From Flavobacterium sp. (GTDB lineage Bacteria; Bacteroidota; Bacteroidia; Flavobacteriales; Flavobacteriaceae), in the NCBI GenBank assembly GCA_025351785.1, contig JANXVF010000067.1, positions 1 to 40,923 of the forward strand: 40,923 bases of DNA, in the 5' to 3' direction. Positions 1-8,560 of the stretch are shown here, piece after piece. Numbering within the stretch: the first letter of the stretch is position 1; the number at the start of each line of letters is the position of its first letter. The position numbers and the translations under genes were made by a program. Under the pieces are notes generated by a model, which ran no database searches, was not told where the DNA came from, and worked only from the letters and a program-made list of their open reading frames with translations.

Positions 1-757
1 TATCGTAATGCTCTATCTGGGTTGTGTATTGTTGTCTTTGCAAACCAAGATTATTTTCTAAAAATTCATCAGCAAACTTTACCCAGTTGTGCTTTGGGTA
101 TGCAACAAAATGTGCATTAAAATTTCCGGTGGCCCCTCCGAATTTCCCCATAAAAGGAATATAGCTGAACAGTTGAATCTGGTTTTCCAATCGCTCCACA
201 AATACCATTATCTCCTTGCCCAGCATTACGGGAGAGGCAGGCTGGCCATGTGTTCGGGCAAGCATAGGAACATCTTTCCATTTAATTGCTAAGGCGTATA
301 AACTGTGCTGCAGATTAATAAGTGAAGGCAAATATTCATACTCAACTGCATCTTTCCATAACATAGGAATTGCTGTATTATTTATATCCTGTGAGGTAAG
401 ACCGAAATGAACCCATTCTTTCAAAGCTCCTGCACCCGCTTGCTCAAGTTCCTCTTTCAAATAATATTCAACCGCTTTTACATCATGATTGGTTATTTTT
501 TCAATTTCTTTAATCGAAAGTGCATCTTTTGATGAAAATTTTTTATAAATAATTCTTAAATTTTCAAAAGCTGTTTGATCAATTCCTTCCAGTTGTGGCA
601 ATGGTAATTCACATAACGCAATAAAATATTCAACCTCTACCAAAACTCGATATTTTATTAATGCTTCTTCTGAAAAAAAGGGAGATAATGAATTAGTTTT
701 ACTTCTATAACGTCCATCAATTGGTGAAACGGCGTTAAGTTCAGTTAGAGTTGACAT
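1..757 (-). CDS. purB: Adenylosuccinate lyase, N-terminal part (runs off left edge)
   Basis: This is the first 252 codons of adenylosuccinate lyase, read leftward from ATG at 757 and cut by the window edge. The enzyme removes fumarate from SAICAR and from adenylosuccinate in cytoplasmic purine synthesis. My translation begins MSTLTELNAVSPIDGRYRSK. It contains the family segments HFGLTSQDINNTA and LARTHGQPASP, the latter with the catalytic-region histidine, and a segment QIQLFSYIPFMGKFGGATGN. The visible part ends at QYTTQIEHYD. The fumarase/aspartase-superfamily signature and C-terminus lie outside the window. A -7 box TATATTTG lies about 33 bases upstream of the start. Identification is very secure. 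The total length, expected near 450 residues, cannot be seen. Confidence 0.95.
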   Translation of the reverse strand, partial: MSTLTELNAVSPIDGRYRSKTNSLSPFFSEEALIKYRVLVEVEYFIALCELPLPQLEGIDQTAFENLRIIYKKFSSKDALSIKEIEKITNHDVKAVEYYLKEELEQAGAGALKEWVHFGLTSQDINNTAIPMLWKDAVEYEYLPSLINLQHSLYALAIKWKDVPMLARTHGQPASPVMLGKEIMVFVERLENQIQLFSYIPFMGKFGGATGNFNAHFVAYPKHNWVKFADEFLENNLGLQRQQYTTQIEHYD

Positions 758-789
758 TTTTTTGTGAATTGGTGTTGTTTTAAAAAAAA

Positions 790-797
790 CAAATATA
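790..797 (-). promoter_or_regulatory. -7 promoter element for purB
   Basis: On the minus strand the bases read TATATTTG, a full match to the Bacteroidota -7 consensus TAnnTTTG, 33 bases before the purB ATG. No TTG lies at the usual 17-23 base spacing, so the -33 half is unsupported. Confidence 0.5.
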
Positions 798-840
798 GTT
801 AATATTTCAAATTGATTTTTGTTAATTATTATACTCTATT

Positions 841-1533
841 TTAAAGATAATCTAACATTTTTTCTTTTAATATTGGTAAACCTTCGCTTGCAATTTTAGA
901 AATAATTTCAACTTTATTTTGAATGTTTTGCAATGTTCCTGGGTTTGGATCTATGTAAAATATAGGGATATTTGAAGGAGTAAATTCAATTAATCCAGCT
1001 GCAGGATAAACCTGAAGTGAAGTTCCTATTACTGCAAAAAAATCGGCTTTTTGGGTAATTAGTAATGCCTCTTCTAGTGCAGGGACTTGCTCACCAAACC
1101 AGACAATATGAGGGCGAAGTTGAAATCCTTCTGGATCCTTATCTGTGTTTTTTAAATCTGAAGACCAATTTATTATATAGTTTTCATTTGCAACACTTCG
1201 TACCTTTAATAATTCTCCATGAAGGTGAATTATATTCTGACTTCCAGCCATTTCATGCAAATTATCAACATTTTGAGTAATAATATGTACTTCAAAATAT
1301 TGCTCTAATTCGGCTAAAATTAAATGTCCTAAATTTGGTTTTACTTTATGCAACTGTCTTCGTCTTTGATTGTAAAAATCTAAAACTAATTCTTGATTTC
1401 TAATCCAACCTTCTGGCGTGGCAACATCTAAAACGTCGTGACCTTCCCAAAGTCCATCGCCATCTCTAAAAGTTTTAATACCACTTTCAGCACTAATTCC
1501 TGCGCCAGTCAATACTACTAATTTCTTTTTCAT
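841..1533 (-). CDS. Sir2-family NAD-dependent protein deacylase (zinc-less, class III-like)
   Basis: A 230-residue sirtuin, expected to use NAD+ to remove acyl groups from lysines in cytoplasmic proteins. Visible motifs are GAGISAESGIKTFRD at residues 10-24 (NAD binding), TQNVDNLH at 86-93, HLHGE at 103-107 with H105 as the presumed catalytic base, and GTSLQVYPAAGL at 170-181. A YxxR motif (Y54, R57) matches the SIRT5/CobB-type pocket associated with succinyl and malonyl lysine. The small domain at about 110-140 has no CxxC pairs, and the whole protein contains no cysteine, so the structural zinc of typical sirtuins is absent. To my recollection this variant is common in Bacteroidota. The gene is divergent from trmH and lies 83 bases from purB on the same strand. 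Substrates are unknown. Confidence 0.9.
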   Translation of the reverse strand: MKKKLVVLTGAGISAESGIKTFRDGDGLWEGHDVLDVATPEGWIRNQELVLDFYNQRRRQLHKVKPNLGHLILAELEQYFEVHIITQNVDNLHEMAGSQNIIHLHGELLKVRSVANENYIINWSSDLKNTDKDPEGFQLRPHIVWFGEQVPALEEALLITQKADFFAVIGTSLQVYPAAGLIEFTPSNIPIFYIDPNPGTLQNIQNKVEIISKIASEGLPILKEKMLDYL

Positions 1534-1569
1534 TAAATTTTAATTTTGATTAAAGCTAGTCATTTTTAT

Positions 1570-1577
1570 TATTTTTG
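1570..1577 (+). promoter_or_regulatory. Promoter for trmH (TTG-N21-TATTTTTG)
   Basis: The -7 element TATTTTTG lies at 1570-1577 and a -33 TTG at 1546-1548, with 21 bases between them, inside the 17-23 range known for Flavobacterium. The expected transcript start is near 1584. This lies downstream of a possible TTG codon at 1575 and so favours the ATG at 1596 as the trmH start. Confidence 0.6.
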
Positions 1578-1595
1578 ACAAAAATATTTTTTCAA

Positions 1596-2255
1596 ATGAT
1601 CGATTTAGCATATTTAGAATATCTTGAAAACATTCTTACTGATTCTAGAAAAAAACGGTTTATTGATGTTTTATCAAAACGTACAAATCATTTTACTATT
1701 GCGATGGAAGATATTTTTCAACTTCATAACACCAGTGCTGTCATGAGAAGTTGCGAAGTTTTTGGCATACAGCAACTCAATGTTATTGAAGAGCGTTACA
1801 CAAAATCTATCGATAAAGAAATTGCTATGGGTGCTCAAAAGTGGGTAGATGTTAATAGATTTGAAACTATTTCTAGTTGTATTTTTAAATTAAAAACTCA
1901 AGGATATCAAATTATTGCCACAACGCCTCATGAAAACGGTTGTTTACTCGATGAATTTGATATTTCTAAACCCAGCGCCCTTTTTTTTGGTACAGAAAGA
2001 GACGGATTGAGTGAAGAAGTAATTGCAAAAGCTGATGGATTTTTGAAAATTCCAATGGTTGGTTTTACAGAAAGCTTAAACATTTCAGTTTCAGCGGCTA
2101 TAATTATTCAAAATATTATGTCTCGATTGCATAAATCAAATATTGCTTGGCAACTTTCTGATTCAGAAATTATGGAAAAAAGAATGCAATGGACTAAAAA
2201 TTCTATAAAAGATATTGTACGGATTGAAAATCGTTATTATGATTCAAATCAATAA
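1596..2255 (+). CDS. trmH: tRNA (guanosine-2'-O-)-methyltransferase, TrmH/SpoU family
   Basis: A SPOUT-class RNA 2'-O-methyltransferase of 219 residues. The three SpoU motifs are visible: HNTSAVMRSCEVFG near residues 44-57 (the conserved Asn and Arg), FFGTERDGLSEEV near 131-143, and LNISVSAAIII near 160-170. The TrmH-specific N-terminal part (a basic helix, then FTIAMEDI) and a C-terminal basic helix ending in KNSIKDI match E. coli TrmH, which methylates G18 in the tRNA D-loop. An upstream in-frame TTG at 1575 lies inside the promoter, so I start at ATG 1596. A 148-base gap separates it from accA. Assignment to TrmH rather than another SpoU enzyme is likely but not certain. Confidence 0.88.
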   Translation: MIDLAYLEYLENILTDSRKKRFIDVLSKRTNHFTIAMEDIFQLHNTSAVMRSCEVFGIQQLNVIEERYTKSIDKEIAMGAQKWVDVNRFETISSCIFKLKTQGYQIIATTPHENGCLLDEFDISKPSALFFGTERDGLSEEVIAKADGFLKIPMVGFTESLNISVSAAIIIQNIMSRLHKSNIAWQLSDSEIMEKRMQWTKNSIKDIVRIENRYYDSNQ

Positions 2256-2363
2256 TTCTAATAGTAAACCGTTTCCCCATTTTTTTATTATTATTTGAAT
2301 AGTATATTATTAAATGTTTAAAACTTAAAAGTTCAATTTACTTTTTCAAAACATATAAAATTT

Positions 2364-2371
2364 TATCTTTG
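2364..2371 (+). promoter_or_regulatory. -7 promoter element for accA
   Basis: TATCTTTG fully matches TAnnTTTG, 32 bases before the accA ATG. The -33 half is poor: there is only a T-rich stretch around 2342. Confidence 0.5.
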
Positions 2372-2403
2372 TCAAACAAACAAATTTCAAAACAAAACGT
2401 TTC

Positions 2404-3357
2404 ATGGAATATTTAGACTTTGAATTACCTATAAAAGAACTTGAAGATCAATTAGATAAATGTCAAATTATCGGTCAAGAATCTGATGTTGATGTAACCA
2501 ATACTTGCAAACAAATACAAAAAAAGTTAGAAGAAACTAAGCGTGTTATTTACAAAAATTTAACAGCTTGGCAACGCGTTCAGTTATCTCGTCATCCTAA
2601 TCGTCCGTATACTATGGATCATGTTAGAGCCTTGTGTGGCGACAGTTGGTTAGAACTTTTTGGCGATCGAAACTTTAAAGACGACAAAGCCATGATTGGC
2701 GGTTTAGGTAAAATAGACGGACAGTCGTTTATGATAGTAGGTCAACAAAAAGGCTACAACACAAAAACCAGACAATATCGAAATTTTGGTATGGCAAATC
2801 CTGAGGGATATAGAAAAGCCTTGCGATTGATGAAAATGGCTGAAAAATTTGGAATTCCAGTATTGACTTTAATTGACACACCTGGTGCTTATCCTGGATT
2901 AGAAGCTGAAGAACGTGGACAAGGCGAGGCTATTGCTAGAAACATTCTTGAAATGTGTAGACTAAAAGTCCCAATAATTTGTGTAATTGTAGGCGAAGGT
3001 GCGTCGGGTGGTGCATTAGGAATAGGAGTTGGCGATAGAGTCTTGATGATGGAAAATACATGGTACTCGGTAATTTCTCCTGAATCTTGCTCATCAATTT
3101 TATGGAAAAGTTGGGAATATAAAGAAGTTGCAGCCGAAGCTTTGAAACTTACATCTGCAGATATGAAAAAACAAAAATTAGTTGACGATATAATACCTGA
3201 ACCACTTGGTGGTGCACATTATGATAGAGAAACTACTTTTAAAACGGTACAGCAATTTATAATGAAAGCTTACAATGAACTCAAAGATTTATCAACAATA
3301 GATTTAGTAACACAAAGAGTGAATAAATACAGTAAAATGGGCGAATATAAAGAGTAA
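2404..3357 (+). CDS. accA: Acetyl-CoA carboxylase carboxyltransferase subunit alpha
   Basis: This 317-residue protein is the alpha half of the carboxyltransferase that moves CO2 from carboxybiotin to acetyl-CoA, the first step of fatty-acid synthesis. It acts in the cytoplasm with AccD. The length equals the usual family length of about 317. Family segments visible are [21 protein letters not shown] near residue 63 onward, [20 protein letters not shown] near 156-175 and [20 protein letters not shown] near 198-217, the last forming the CoA/carboxybiotin oxyanion region. It continues into [17 protein letters not shown]. It stands alone between its own -7 element and a strong terminator, and is not in an operon with accD here. 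Confidence 0.97.
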   Translation: MEYLDFELPIKELEDQLDKCQIIGQESDVDVTNTCKQIQKKLEETKRVIYKNLTAWQRVQLSRHPNRPYTMDHVRALCGDSWLELFGDRNFKDDKAMIGGLGKIDGQSFMIVGQQKGYNTKTRQYRNFGMANPEGYRKALRLMKMAEKFGIPVLTLIDTPGAYPGLEAEERGQGEAIARNILEMCRLKVPIICVIVGEGASGGALGIGVGDRVLMMENTWYSVISPESCSSILWKSWEYKEVAAEALKLTSADMKKQKLVDDIIPEPLGGAHYDRETTFKTVQQFIMKAYNELKDLSTIDLVTQRVNKYSKMGEYKE

Positions 3358-3376
3358 AATCTTACAAAAAAATCCT

Positions 3377-3420
3377 AAATCTGTCAATATCTACATGCTA
3401 GGAATTGGCGGATTTTTTTT
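3377..3420 (+). terminator. Intrinsic terminator after accA
   Basis: A 12-base-pair stem pairs 3377-3388 (AAATCTGTCAAT) with 3404-3415 (ATTGGCGGATTT), using two G-U pairs in RNA, around a 15-base loop. A T run follows to 3420. It lies 20 bases after the accA stop. Confidence 0.75.
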
Positions 3421-3496
3421 GACTTATTAACAGAAAAATAGATTTTATAAACATATCTTTCTAATAAGTCAAATTTAGTTCTTTTAAAAAAATCAG

Positions 3497-3504
3497 TACT
3501 TTCG
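3497..3504 (+). promoter_or_regulatory. Possible -7 element immediately before dnaB
   Basis: TACTTTCG matches TAnnTTTG except for C at the seventh base. It ends only four bases before the dnaB ATG at 3509, so if it is used the message would have almost no leader. Confidence 0.35.
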
Positions 3505-3508
3505 CTCA

Positions 3509-5050
3509 ATGGAAAATGTCAAAAATATAAACCCAATAAGAATAGATAAAACAACAATTATCAATCTTGAAAAAGGTAAACTCCCTCCACAAGCACTAGA
3601 TTTAGAGGAAGCTGTTCTTGGCGCCATGATGATAGATAAAAAAGGTGTTGATGAGGTAATTGACATTTTGCAAAGTGATGCTTTTTATAAGGAAGCTCAC
3701 AAGCATATTTTTGAAGCAATTTTTCAGTTATTCACAGACTCTCAACCTGTTGACTTATTAACAGTATCTGCACAACTAAAAAAAAATGCAAAACTCGACT
3801 TGGCTGGAGGTGATTTTTATCTAATTCAACTTACTCAGAAAATTGCATCATCTGCACATATTGAATTTCATTCCAGAATAATTTTACAAAAATATATTCA
3901 ACGAAGTTTAATTAGAATTTCATCCGAAATTATCGAAGAATCTTATGATGAAACTACAGATGTTTTTGATTTGCTAGATAAAGCAGAATCAAAATTATAT
4001 GAAGTTACACAAGGAAATATAAAACGAAGCTCTGAAACAGCACAAAGTTTAGTGATTCAGGCAAAAAAACGCATCGAAGAAATTGCAAATAAAGAAGGTT
4101 TAAGCGGTATAGCAACTGGTTTTCATAACCTAGATAAAATTACTTCAGGCTGGCAACCATCAGATTTAGTTATTATAGCGGCAAGACCCGGAATGGGAAA
4201 AACAGCTTTTGTACTTTCGATGGCTAGAAATGTTGCAATCGATTTTGGTCACCCTGTTGCTTTATTTTCGCTAGAGATGTCATCTGTACAATTAATAACT
4301 AGACTAATTTCATCAGAAACTGGATTATCATCTGAAAAATTAAGAACAGGAAAATTAGAAAAACATGAATGGGAACAATTATCAGTAAAAGTTAAAGATT
4401 TAGAAAAAGCGCCACTTTTTATCGACGATTCCCCTTCATTATCTATTTTCGATTTACGTGCAAAGGCACGACGGTTAGCATCGCAACACGGAATAAAATT
4501 AATAATTGTTGATTATTTGCAATTGATGACAGCAGGCGGAAACGGTAAAGGTGGTGGTAATCGAGAACAAGAAATTTCAACTATTTCTAGAAATTTAAAA
4601 GCACTTGCCAAGGAACTCGAAATACCTGTTATTGCACTTTCGCAACTTTCTCGTGCAGTAGAAACACGAGGATCAAGTAAGCGTCCCTTACTTTCAGATT
4701 TACGTGAATCAGGAGCTATTGAACAAGATGCAGATATTGTGTCGTTTATTTATCGTCCAGAATATTATAAAATAGATGAGTGGGATGATGATGATGATCA
4801 TTCTCCAACGGCAGGTCAAGCTGAGTTTATAATTGCCAAACACAGAAATGGTTCTTTAGACAGTGTTCGCTTAAAGTTTATTGGAAATCTAGGAAAATTT
4901 GATAATCTTGAGGAATATGGTGGAGGTTTTGACGACTTACCATCAAAAATGAATCATGACGATAATCCCTTCATGTCAAAAAACTTACCTACAGCAAACG
5001 AAGCTTTTGGCTCAAATTTTAATGACGATCAAAACGATGTTCCATTTTAA
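3509..5050 (+). CDS. dnaB: Replicative DNA helicase DnaB
   Basis: The hexameric helicase that unwinds DNA ahead of the replication fork using ATP. The protein has 513 residues, in the usual range for Bacteroidota DnaB. The N-terminal primase-interacting domain spans about 25-130 and begins PPQALDLEEAVLGAMM. A linker follows, then the RecA-like domain from about 195. Walker A is ARPGMGKT at about 225-232 and Walker B is IIVDYLQLM with D335. The C-terminal motif SDLRESGAIEQDADIV is present. An acidic stretch (WDDDDDHS) sits before the last conserved part AEFIIAKHRNG, and the tail is Asn/Asp-rich and probably disordered. No intein is present, although DnaB is a frequent intein host. It is transcribed alone. 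Confidence 0.97.
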   Translation: MENVKNINPIRIDKTTIINLEKGKLPPQALDLEEAVLGAMMIDKKGVDEVIDILQSDAFYKEAHKHIFEAIFQLFTDSQPVDLLTVSAQLKKNAKLDLAGGDFYLIQLTQKIASSAHIEFHSRIILQKYIQRSLIRISSEIIEESYDETTDVFDLLDKAESKLYEVTQGNIKRSSETAQSLVIQAKKRIEEIANKEGLSGIATGFHNLDKITSGWQPSDLVIIAARPGMGKTAFVLSMARNVAIDFGHPVALFSLEMSSVQLITRLISSETGLSSEKLRTGKLEKHEWEQLSVKVKDLEKAPLFIDDSPSLSIFDLRAKARRLASQHGIKLIIVDYLQLMTAGGNGKGGGNREQEISTISRNLKALAKELEIPVIALSQLSRAVETRGSSKRPLLSDLRESGAIEQDADIVSFIYRPEYYKIDEWDDDDDHSPTAGQAEFIIAKHRNGSLDSVRLKFIGNLGKFDNLEEYGGGFDDLPSKMNHDDNPFMSKNLPTANEAFGSNFNDDQNDVPF

Positions 5051-5102
5051 AACGAGACTAAAAGCATCAAAATTTTTATGATTTTCTTCACATAAAAACA
5101 AG

Positions 5103-5110
5103 TACCTTTG
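5103..5110 (+). promoter_or_regulatory. -7 promoter element for the 5129 gene
   Basis: TACCTTTG fully matches TAnnTTTG, 18 bases before the ATG at 5129. No clear -33 TTG is seen. Confidence 0.5.
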
Positions 5111-5128
5111 AGTTTCAATTAGTATAAA

Positions 5129-6391
5129 ATGAATTGTAAAAAAGGAATATTTGTTTTTTTTATTTTGATTTCATTTTCTGTAAAGGCAAATTTTATTCTT
5201 TTGCCAATGGATGAAACTACTCAAAAAAATCATCTTAAAGCTTATGGAATAACATATTGGTGTTTAGATAAAAAATATAAAGCCAGTTGGTTGCTCAATT
5301 ATAGAGGCGGTTCTTTTTTATTGCCAGATGCGCCAGAAATAAGAAAAGAATGTCAAATCAGGAATGTTAGTTTTGAAGTTTTATCAGATAGTCAAGCCAA
5401 CCAAATTTTAGATGAAATTTCATCTCCATCAATGAATATGGAAACTGTGGTGTTGGAAAAAGCACCAAAAATTGCTGTATATACTCCAAAAGGCAAACAA
5501 CCTTGGGACGATGCAGTAACAATGGTTTTGACTTATGCAGAAATTCCGTTTACACCTATTTATGATGAAGAAGTTTTGAGTGATCAGTTACTTTTGTACG
5601 ATTGGTTACATTTACATCACGAAGATTTTACCGGTCAATATGGTAAATTTTATGGAATGTATAAAAATGCCCCTTGGTATATTGAGCAAAAACGAGATGC
5701 AGAAGCATTAGCAACAAAACTTGGATATTCAAAAGTATCGGAAGAAAAATTGGCAGTTGCAAAAAAAATAAGAGATTTTGTAATAGGTGGTGGTTTTATG
5801 TTTGCCATGTGCTCTGCGACTGATAGTTTTGATATAGCTCTAGCTGCAGAGGGTGTTGATATTTGTGAGTCAGTTTTTGATGGCGATCCTAGCGAAGCAA
5901 ATTATCAATCAAAAATTGACTATTCAAAAACATTTGCATTTAAAGATTTTATTCTAGACAGAAAATATGATCATTATGAATTTTCTGATATTGATATGAC
6001 CGATAAAAGAAAAATTCCTATGGAAAAAGATTATTTCAGTTTAATGGAATTTTCGGCAAAATGGGATGTTATTCCTAGTATGTTGTGTCAAAATCACACG
6101 CAATTGGTTAAAGGATTTATGGGTCAAACCACATCTTTTGAAAGAAGTTTGATTAAATCTAATGTTTTAATATTAGGATCAAATGAGATAAATGATGAAG
6201 CGAGATATATTCATGGGCAAAAAGGAAAAGGATTTTTTACATTTTATGGAGGTCATGATCCAGAAGATTATCGCCATCAGGTAGGAGATGAACCGACTGT
6301 ATTGGACTTACATCCAAACTCGCCAGGATTTAGACTGATATTAAATAATGTTTTATTTCCCGCGGCAAAAAAGAAAAAACAAAAAACATAA
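5129..6391 (+). CDS. Secreted conserved protein (often labelled 'asparagine synthetase B'; amidotransferase/ThuA-like)
   Basis: A 420-residue exported protein. Residues 1-20 form a signal peptide ending before NFILLPMD. Homologues in Flavobacteria are, as I recall, usually named asparagine synthetase B. However, I see neither an N-terminal Cys-2 glutaminase nor the SGGxDS ATP-binding motif of that enzyme, so the name looks wrong. From about residue 112 (KIAVYTPKGKQPWDDAV) the order of elements resembles a class I glutamine-amidotransferase-like or ThuA fold. GGGFMFAMCSATDSFD at about 219-234 is a nucleophile-elbow-like segment with C227, and FFTFYGGHDPEDY at about 368-380 resembles the ThuA 'GH-PE' end. 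Conserved-looking HHEDFTGQYGKF lies at 162-173. A short basic tail (KKKKQK) ends it. The reaction and substrate are unknown. The fold is my inference. It is monocistronic after dnaB. Confidence 0.8.
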   Translation: MNCKKGIFVFFILISFSVKANFILLPMDETTQKNHLKAYGITYWCLDKKYKASWLLNYRGGSFLLPDAPEIRKECQIRNVSFEVLSDSQANQILDEISSPSMNMETVVLEKAPKIAVYTPKGKQPWDDAVTMVLTYAEIPFTPIYDEEVLSDQLLLYDWLHLHHEDFTGQYGKFYGMYKNAPWYIEQKRDAEALATKLGYSKVSEEKLAVAKKIRDFVIGGGFMFAMCSATDSFDIALAAEGVDICESVFDGDPSEANYQSKIDYSKTFAFKDFILDRKYDHYEFSDIDMTDKRKIPMEKDYFSLMEFSAKWDVIPSMLCQNHTQLVKGFMGQTTSFERSLIKSNVLILGSNEINDEARYIHGQKGKGFFTFYGGHDPEDYRHQVGDEPTVLDLHPNSPGFRLILNNVLFPAAKKKKQKT

Positions 6392-6490
6392 GTACATTTT
6401 TGTATTTAAACGATTATTTTACACATTTAACCCTTAAATGTTATTTAAAAATTATTATGTATTAGATTTACGAATATTATATATTTAACA

Positions 6491-6892
6491 ATGAAAAAAA
6501 TATTTTTTATAGTACTATTTACAATTTCAAGTGTTGCATTTTGTCAAGATAAATCGATAAAATTATCTTTACCCAACCCAAGCGAAGTTATTTATACATC
6601 AAGTCAGGTTACATTTCCTCCAAAGTTTAAAGGAGGTAAATCTGCAATGGATGCCTTTATAAAAAGAAATTTTAACGTTAAGGTTTCAAAAAAAGGTCAA
6701 ATTTTAGTAGCTTTTGTAGTCGAAAAAGACGGGAAACTGACTGAAGTTGGAGTTTTAGAAGATGCTGGAAAAGGAACCGCAGATGAAGCTATAAGAGTGA
6801 TGAACAATTCTCCTAAATGGAAACCTGGTATATTAAATGGTAATCCTGTGAGAGTCCAGTTTAGTATTGTAATTTCAGTAAGTCCAAATTAA
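6491..6892 (+). CDS. Small secreted TonB C-terminal-domain protein
   Basis: A 133-residue protein with a signal peptide (about 1-18, cleavage after VAFC or nearby) and a single TonB C-terminal domain. The domain runs from about residue 45 (FPPKFKGGKSAMDAFIKRN) through GQILVAFVVEKDGKLTEV to WKPGILNGNPVRVQFSIVI, the characteristic 'P-W-PG---G-PV' ending. There is no N-terminal membrane anchor beyond the signal peptide and no proline-rich spanning region. It therefore cannot act alone as a classical TonB energy transducer and is probably a soluble periplasmic binding module. It has no promoter match that I can defend. It faces mltG convergently across 79 bases. Confidence 0.8.
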   Translation: MKKIFFIVLFTISSVAFCQDKSIKLSLPNPSEVIYTSSQVTFPPKFKGGKSAMDAFIKRNFNVKVSKKGQILVAFVVEKDGKLTEVGVLEDAGKGTADEAIRVMNNSPKWKPGILNGNPVRVQFSIVISVSPN

Positions 6893-6971
6893 ATTTTAAA
6901 TAAAGAATAGTTTTTTAATTCTAAACTTAAATTTGAGAACATTTTTTATTCTAAATTTAGTATTGTTAATT

Positions 6972-8012
6972 CTATCTTTTAGTTCCTCGATTATTTAACC
7001 ACTCTACATATTTTTTTCGGTTTATGTCATGAGCAGCTAAAGTTGATGCAAAGGCATGATATCCAAAATGTTCTACACTAGCACAAAAATATAAGTAGTC
7101 ATTATTGTCAGGATTTAAAACGGCATCAATCGCTGCAATATCTGGCATAGCTATAGGTCCTGGAGGCAAACCAAAATTAATATAAGTATTGTAAGCAGAG
7201 TTAATTTTCAAATCTTCATAAAGAACTCTTTTAATAACTTGGTCAAAATTAGAATCACGCAATTTTAAAGAATAAATTACCGTTGGATCAGCTTGTAAAA
7301 GCATTTTATTTTGCAATCTGTTTAAATAAACTTTTGCAACCTTTGGTCGTTCATCATTTTTTGTTGTTTCCTTATGAACTATAGATGCTAAAGTAATCAC
7401 TTCAACAGGCGTAAGTCCAAGTTTTGAAGCTTTTGCTAATCGATTTGTATTCCAAAAAATGTTGTATTCTTTAATCATTTTATCTCTAAATTTTGTTGCA
7501 GATATATTCCAATAAAATTGATATGAATTAGGAATAAAAAGAGCTATAACATTATCTTTAGTAAAATTGTTCTGTTTTAAAAAAATTGGATCTCGAAAAG
7601 CTTTTAACAATTTTGTAGTATCTGGTTCGATTTGAGAACTGATTCTAACACATAAATTTTCCAATCGTTCCTGATTATTAAAAGCCAAGTTTACCGGAAC
7701 ATTTCTTCTTAAAGTTGTAACTAAACTAAAACTACTCATACCTTTTTTGAATAAAAACCGACCTGATTTTACATGTACTGGATATGAACGAATGTTAGCA
7801 ATAAATTCAAAATCGTTAAAATTATCAATATAAGGAGCAATTATTTTTTTAATATCTTTATAATTAGAATTTGTTGGGATATTTACATAAAATTCGTTTT
7901 GTTTTATTTTAGAATTGACATTATTAGTAAAATATTTTATATATATGATAGCAAATAATATCAAAAAAAACAGAATAACAAAACTAAAGAGTGATCTAAA
8001 TTTATTTTTCAA
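6972..8012 (-). CDS. mltG: Endolytic murein transglycosylase MltG (YceG family)
   Basis: An inner-membrane enzyme that cuts nascent peptidoglycan strands and is thought to end their elongation. It has 346 residues with one transmembrane helix at about 8-26 and a periplasmic remainder. The catalytic region LASIVHKETTKNDE places the glutamate at E215, followed by AKVYLNRLQNKMLLQADPTV (about 226-245) and INFGLPPGPIAMPDIAAIDA, all typical of YceG. A LysM-like subdomain probably occupies about 40-100. It is the last gene of a minus-strand operon dapF-GNAT-mltG, 6 bases after the acetyltransferase. This links cell-wall precursor synthesis with wall processing. Confidence 0.93.
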   Translation of the reverse strand: MKNKFRSLFSFVILFFLILFAIIYIKYFTNNVNSKIKQNEFYVNIPTNSNYKDIKKIIAPYIDNFNDFEFIANIRSYPVHVKSGRFLFKKGMSSFSLVTTLRRNVPVNLAFNNQERLENLCVRISSQIEPDTTKLLKAFRDPIFLKQNNFTKDNVIALFIPNSYQFYWNISATKFRDKMIKEYNIFWNTNRLAKASKLGLTPVEVITLASIVHKETTKNDERPKVAKVYLNRLQNKMLLQADPTVIYSLKLRDSNFDQVIKRVLYEDLKINSAYNTYINFGLPPGPIAMPDIAAIDAVLNPDNNDYLYFCASVEHFGYHAFASTLAAHDINRKKYVEWLNNRGTKR

Positions 8013-8018
8013 AACAAT

Positions 8019-8558
8019 TTAATTTTTAGAATTTGGGTTAATTAATTGAAAAATGGCTTCATCATGATAAGAGTTGTGTAATAAAATCCAATCTTTTTTT
8101 ACGCCTATTTTTTCAAAACCAAATGTAGCGAAAAGGTTCAAACTTGATTCATTATTTACGTCAATATTTGCATAAATTTGATGCAATTGTAGTTGCTGAA
8201 AAGCGTAATTTATTAATAAATTCAACGATTCATTTCCAAAGCCATTTTTACGATTACTTTCATTTTGTATTATAATTCCTATTCCAGCTCTATTATTTCG
8301 TGAATCGTATTCAAATAAATCAATCAAACCAATCGCTTCAAAAGTATCATTTTTGCAAATTGCAAGGCGCAATTGTTTTGCTTCAAAAATATCTTGATGT
8401 GCATTTTTCAGATATTGCTTAATCAAATATTTACTATATGGAGTTTGAGTATTTGAAACATTCCAAATGGTTTCGTCGTTTTCTATTTGAAATATAAATT
8501 CTAGATCTTCGGGTTCTAGTGCACGTAAATAGATAGATTTTCCTTTAAGAGTTATCAT
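8019..8558 (-). CDS. GNAT-family N-acetyltransferase (RimJ/RimL-like)
   Basis: A 179-residue GCN5-related acetyltransferase. It opens with KGKSIYLRALEPEDLEFIF, the usual start of RimJ/RimL-type proteins. It has the acetyl-CoA pyrophosphate-binding part IGIIIQNESNRKNGFGNESL near 92-111 and a late NVNNESSLNLFATFGFEKIG near 137-156. These are known for acetylating amino groups of proteins or small molecules, and the substrate here cannot be told. It sits two bases after dapF and six before mltG, so it is co-transcribed with cell-wall genes. A wall-related substrate is possible but unproven. Confidence 0.85.
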   Translation of the reverse strand: MITLKGKSIYLRALEPEDLEFIFQIENDETIWNVSNTQTPYSKYLIKQYLKNAHQDIFEAKQLRLAICKNDTFEAIGLIDLFEYDSRNNRAGIGIIIQNESNRKNGFGNESLNLLINYAFQQLQLHQIYANIDVNNESSLNLFATFGFEKIGVKKDWILLHNSYHDEAIFQLINPNSKN

Positions 8559-8560
8559 TT

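Noticed and set aside
3509..5050. Intein in dnaB
   Set aside because: The helicase domain is continuous through Walker A, Walker B and the later motifs, with no inserted splicing domain.
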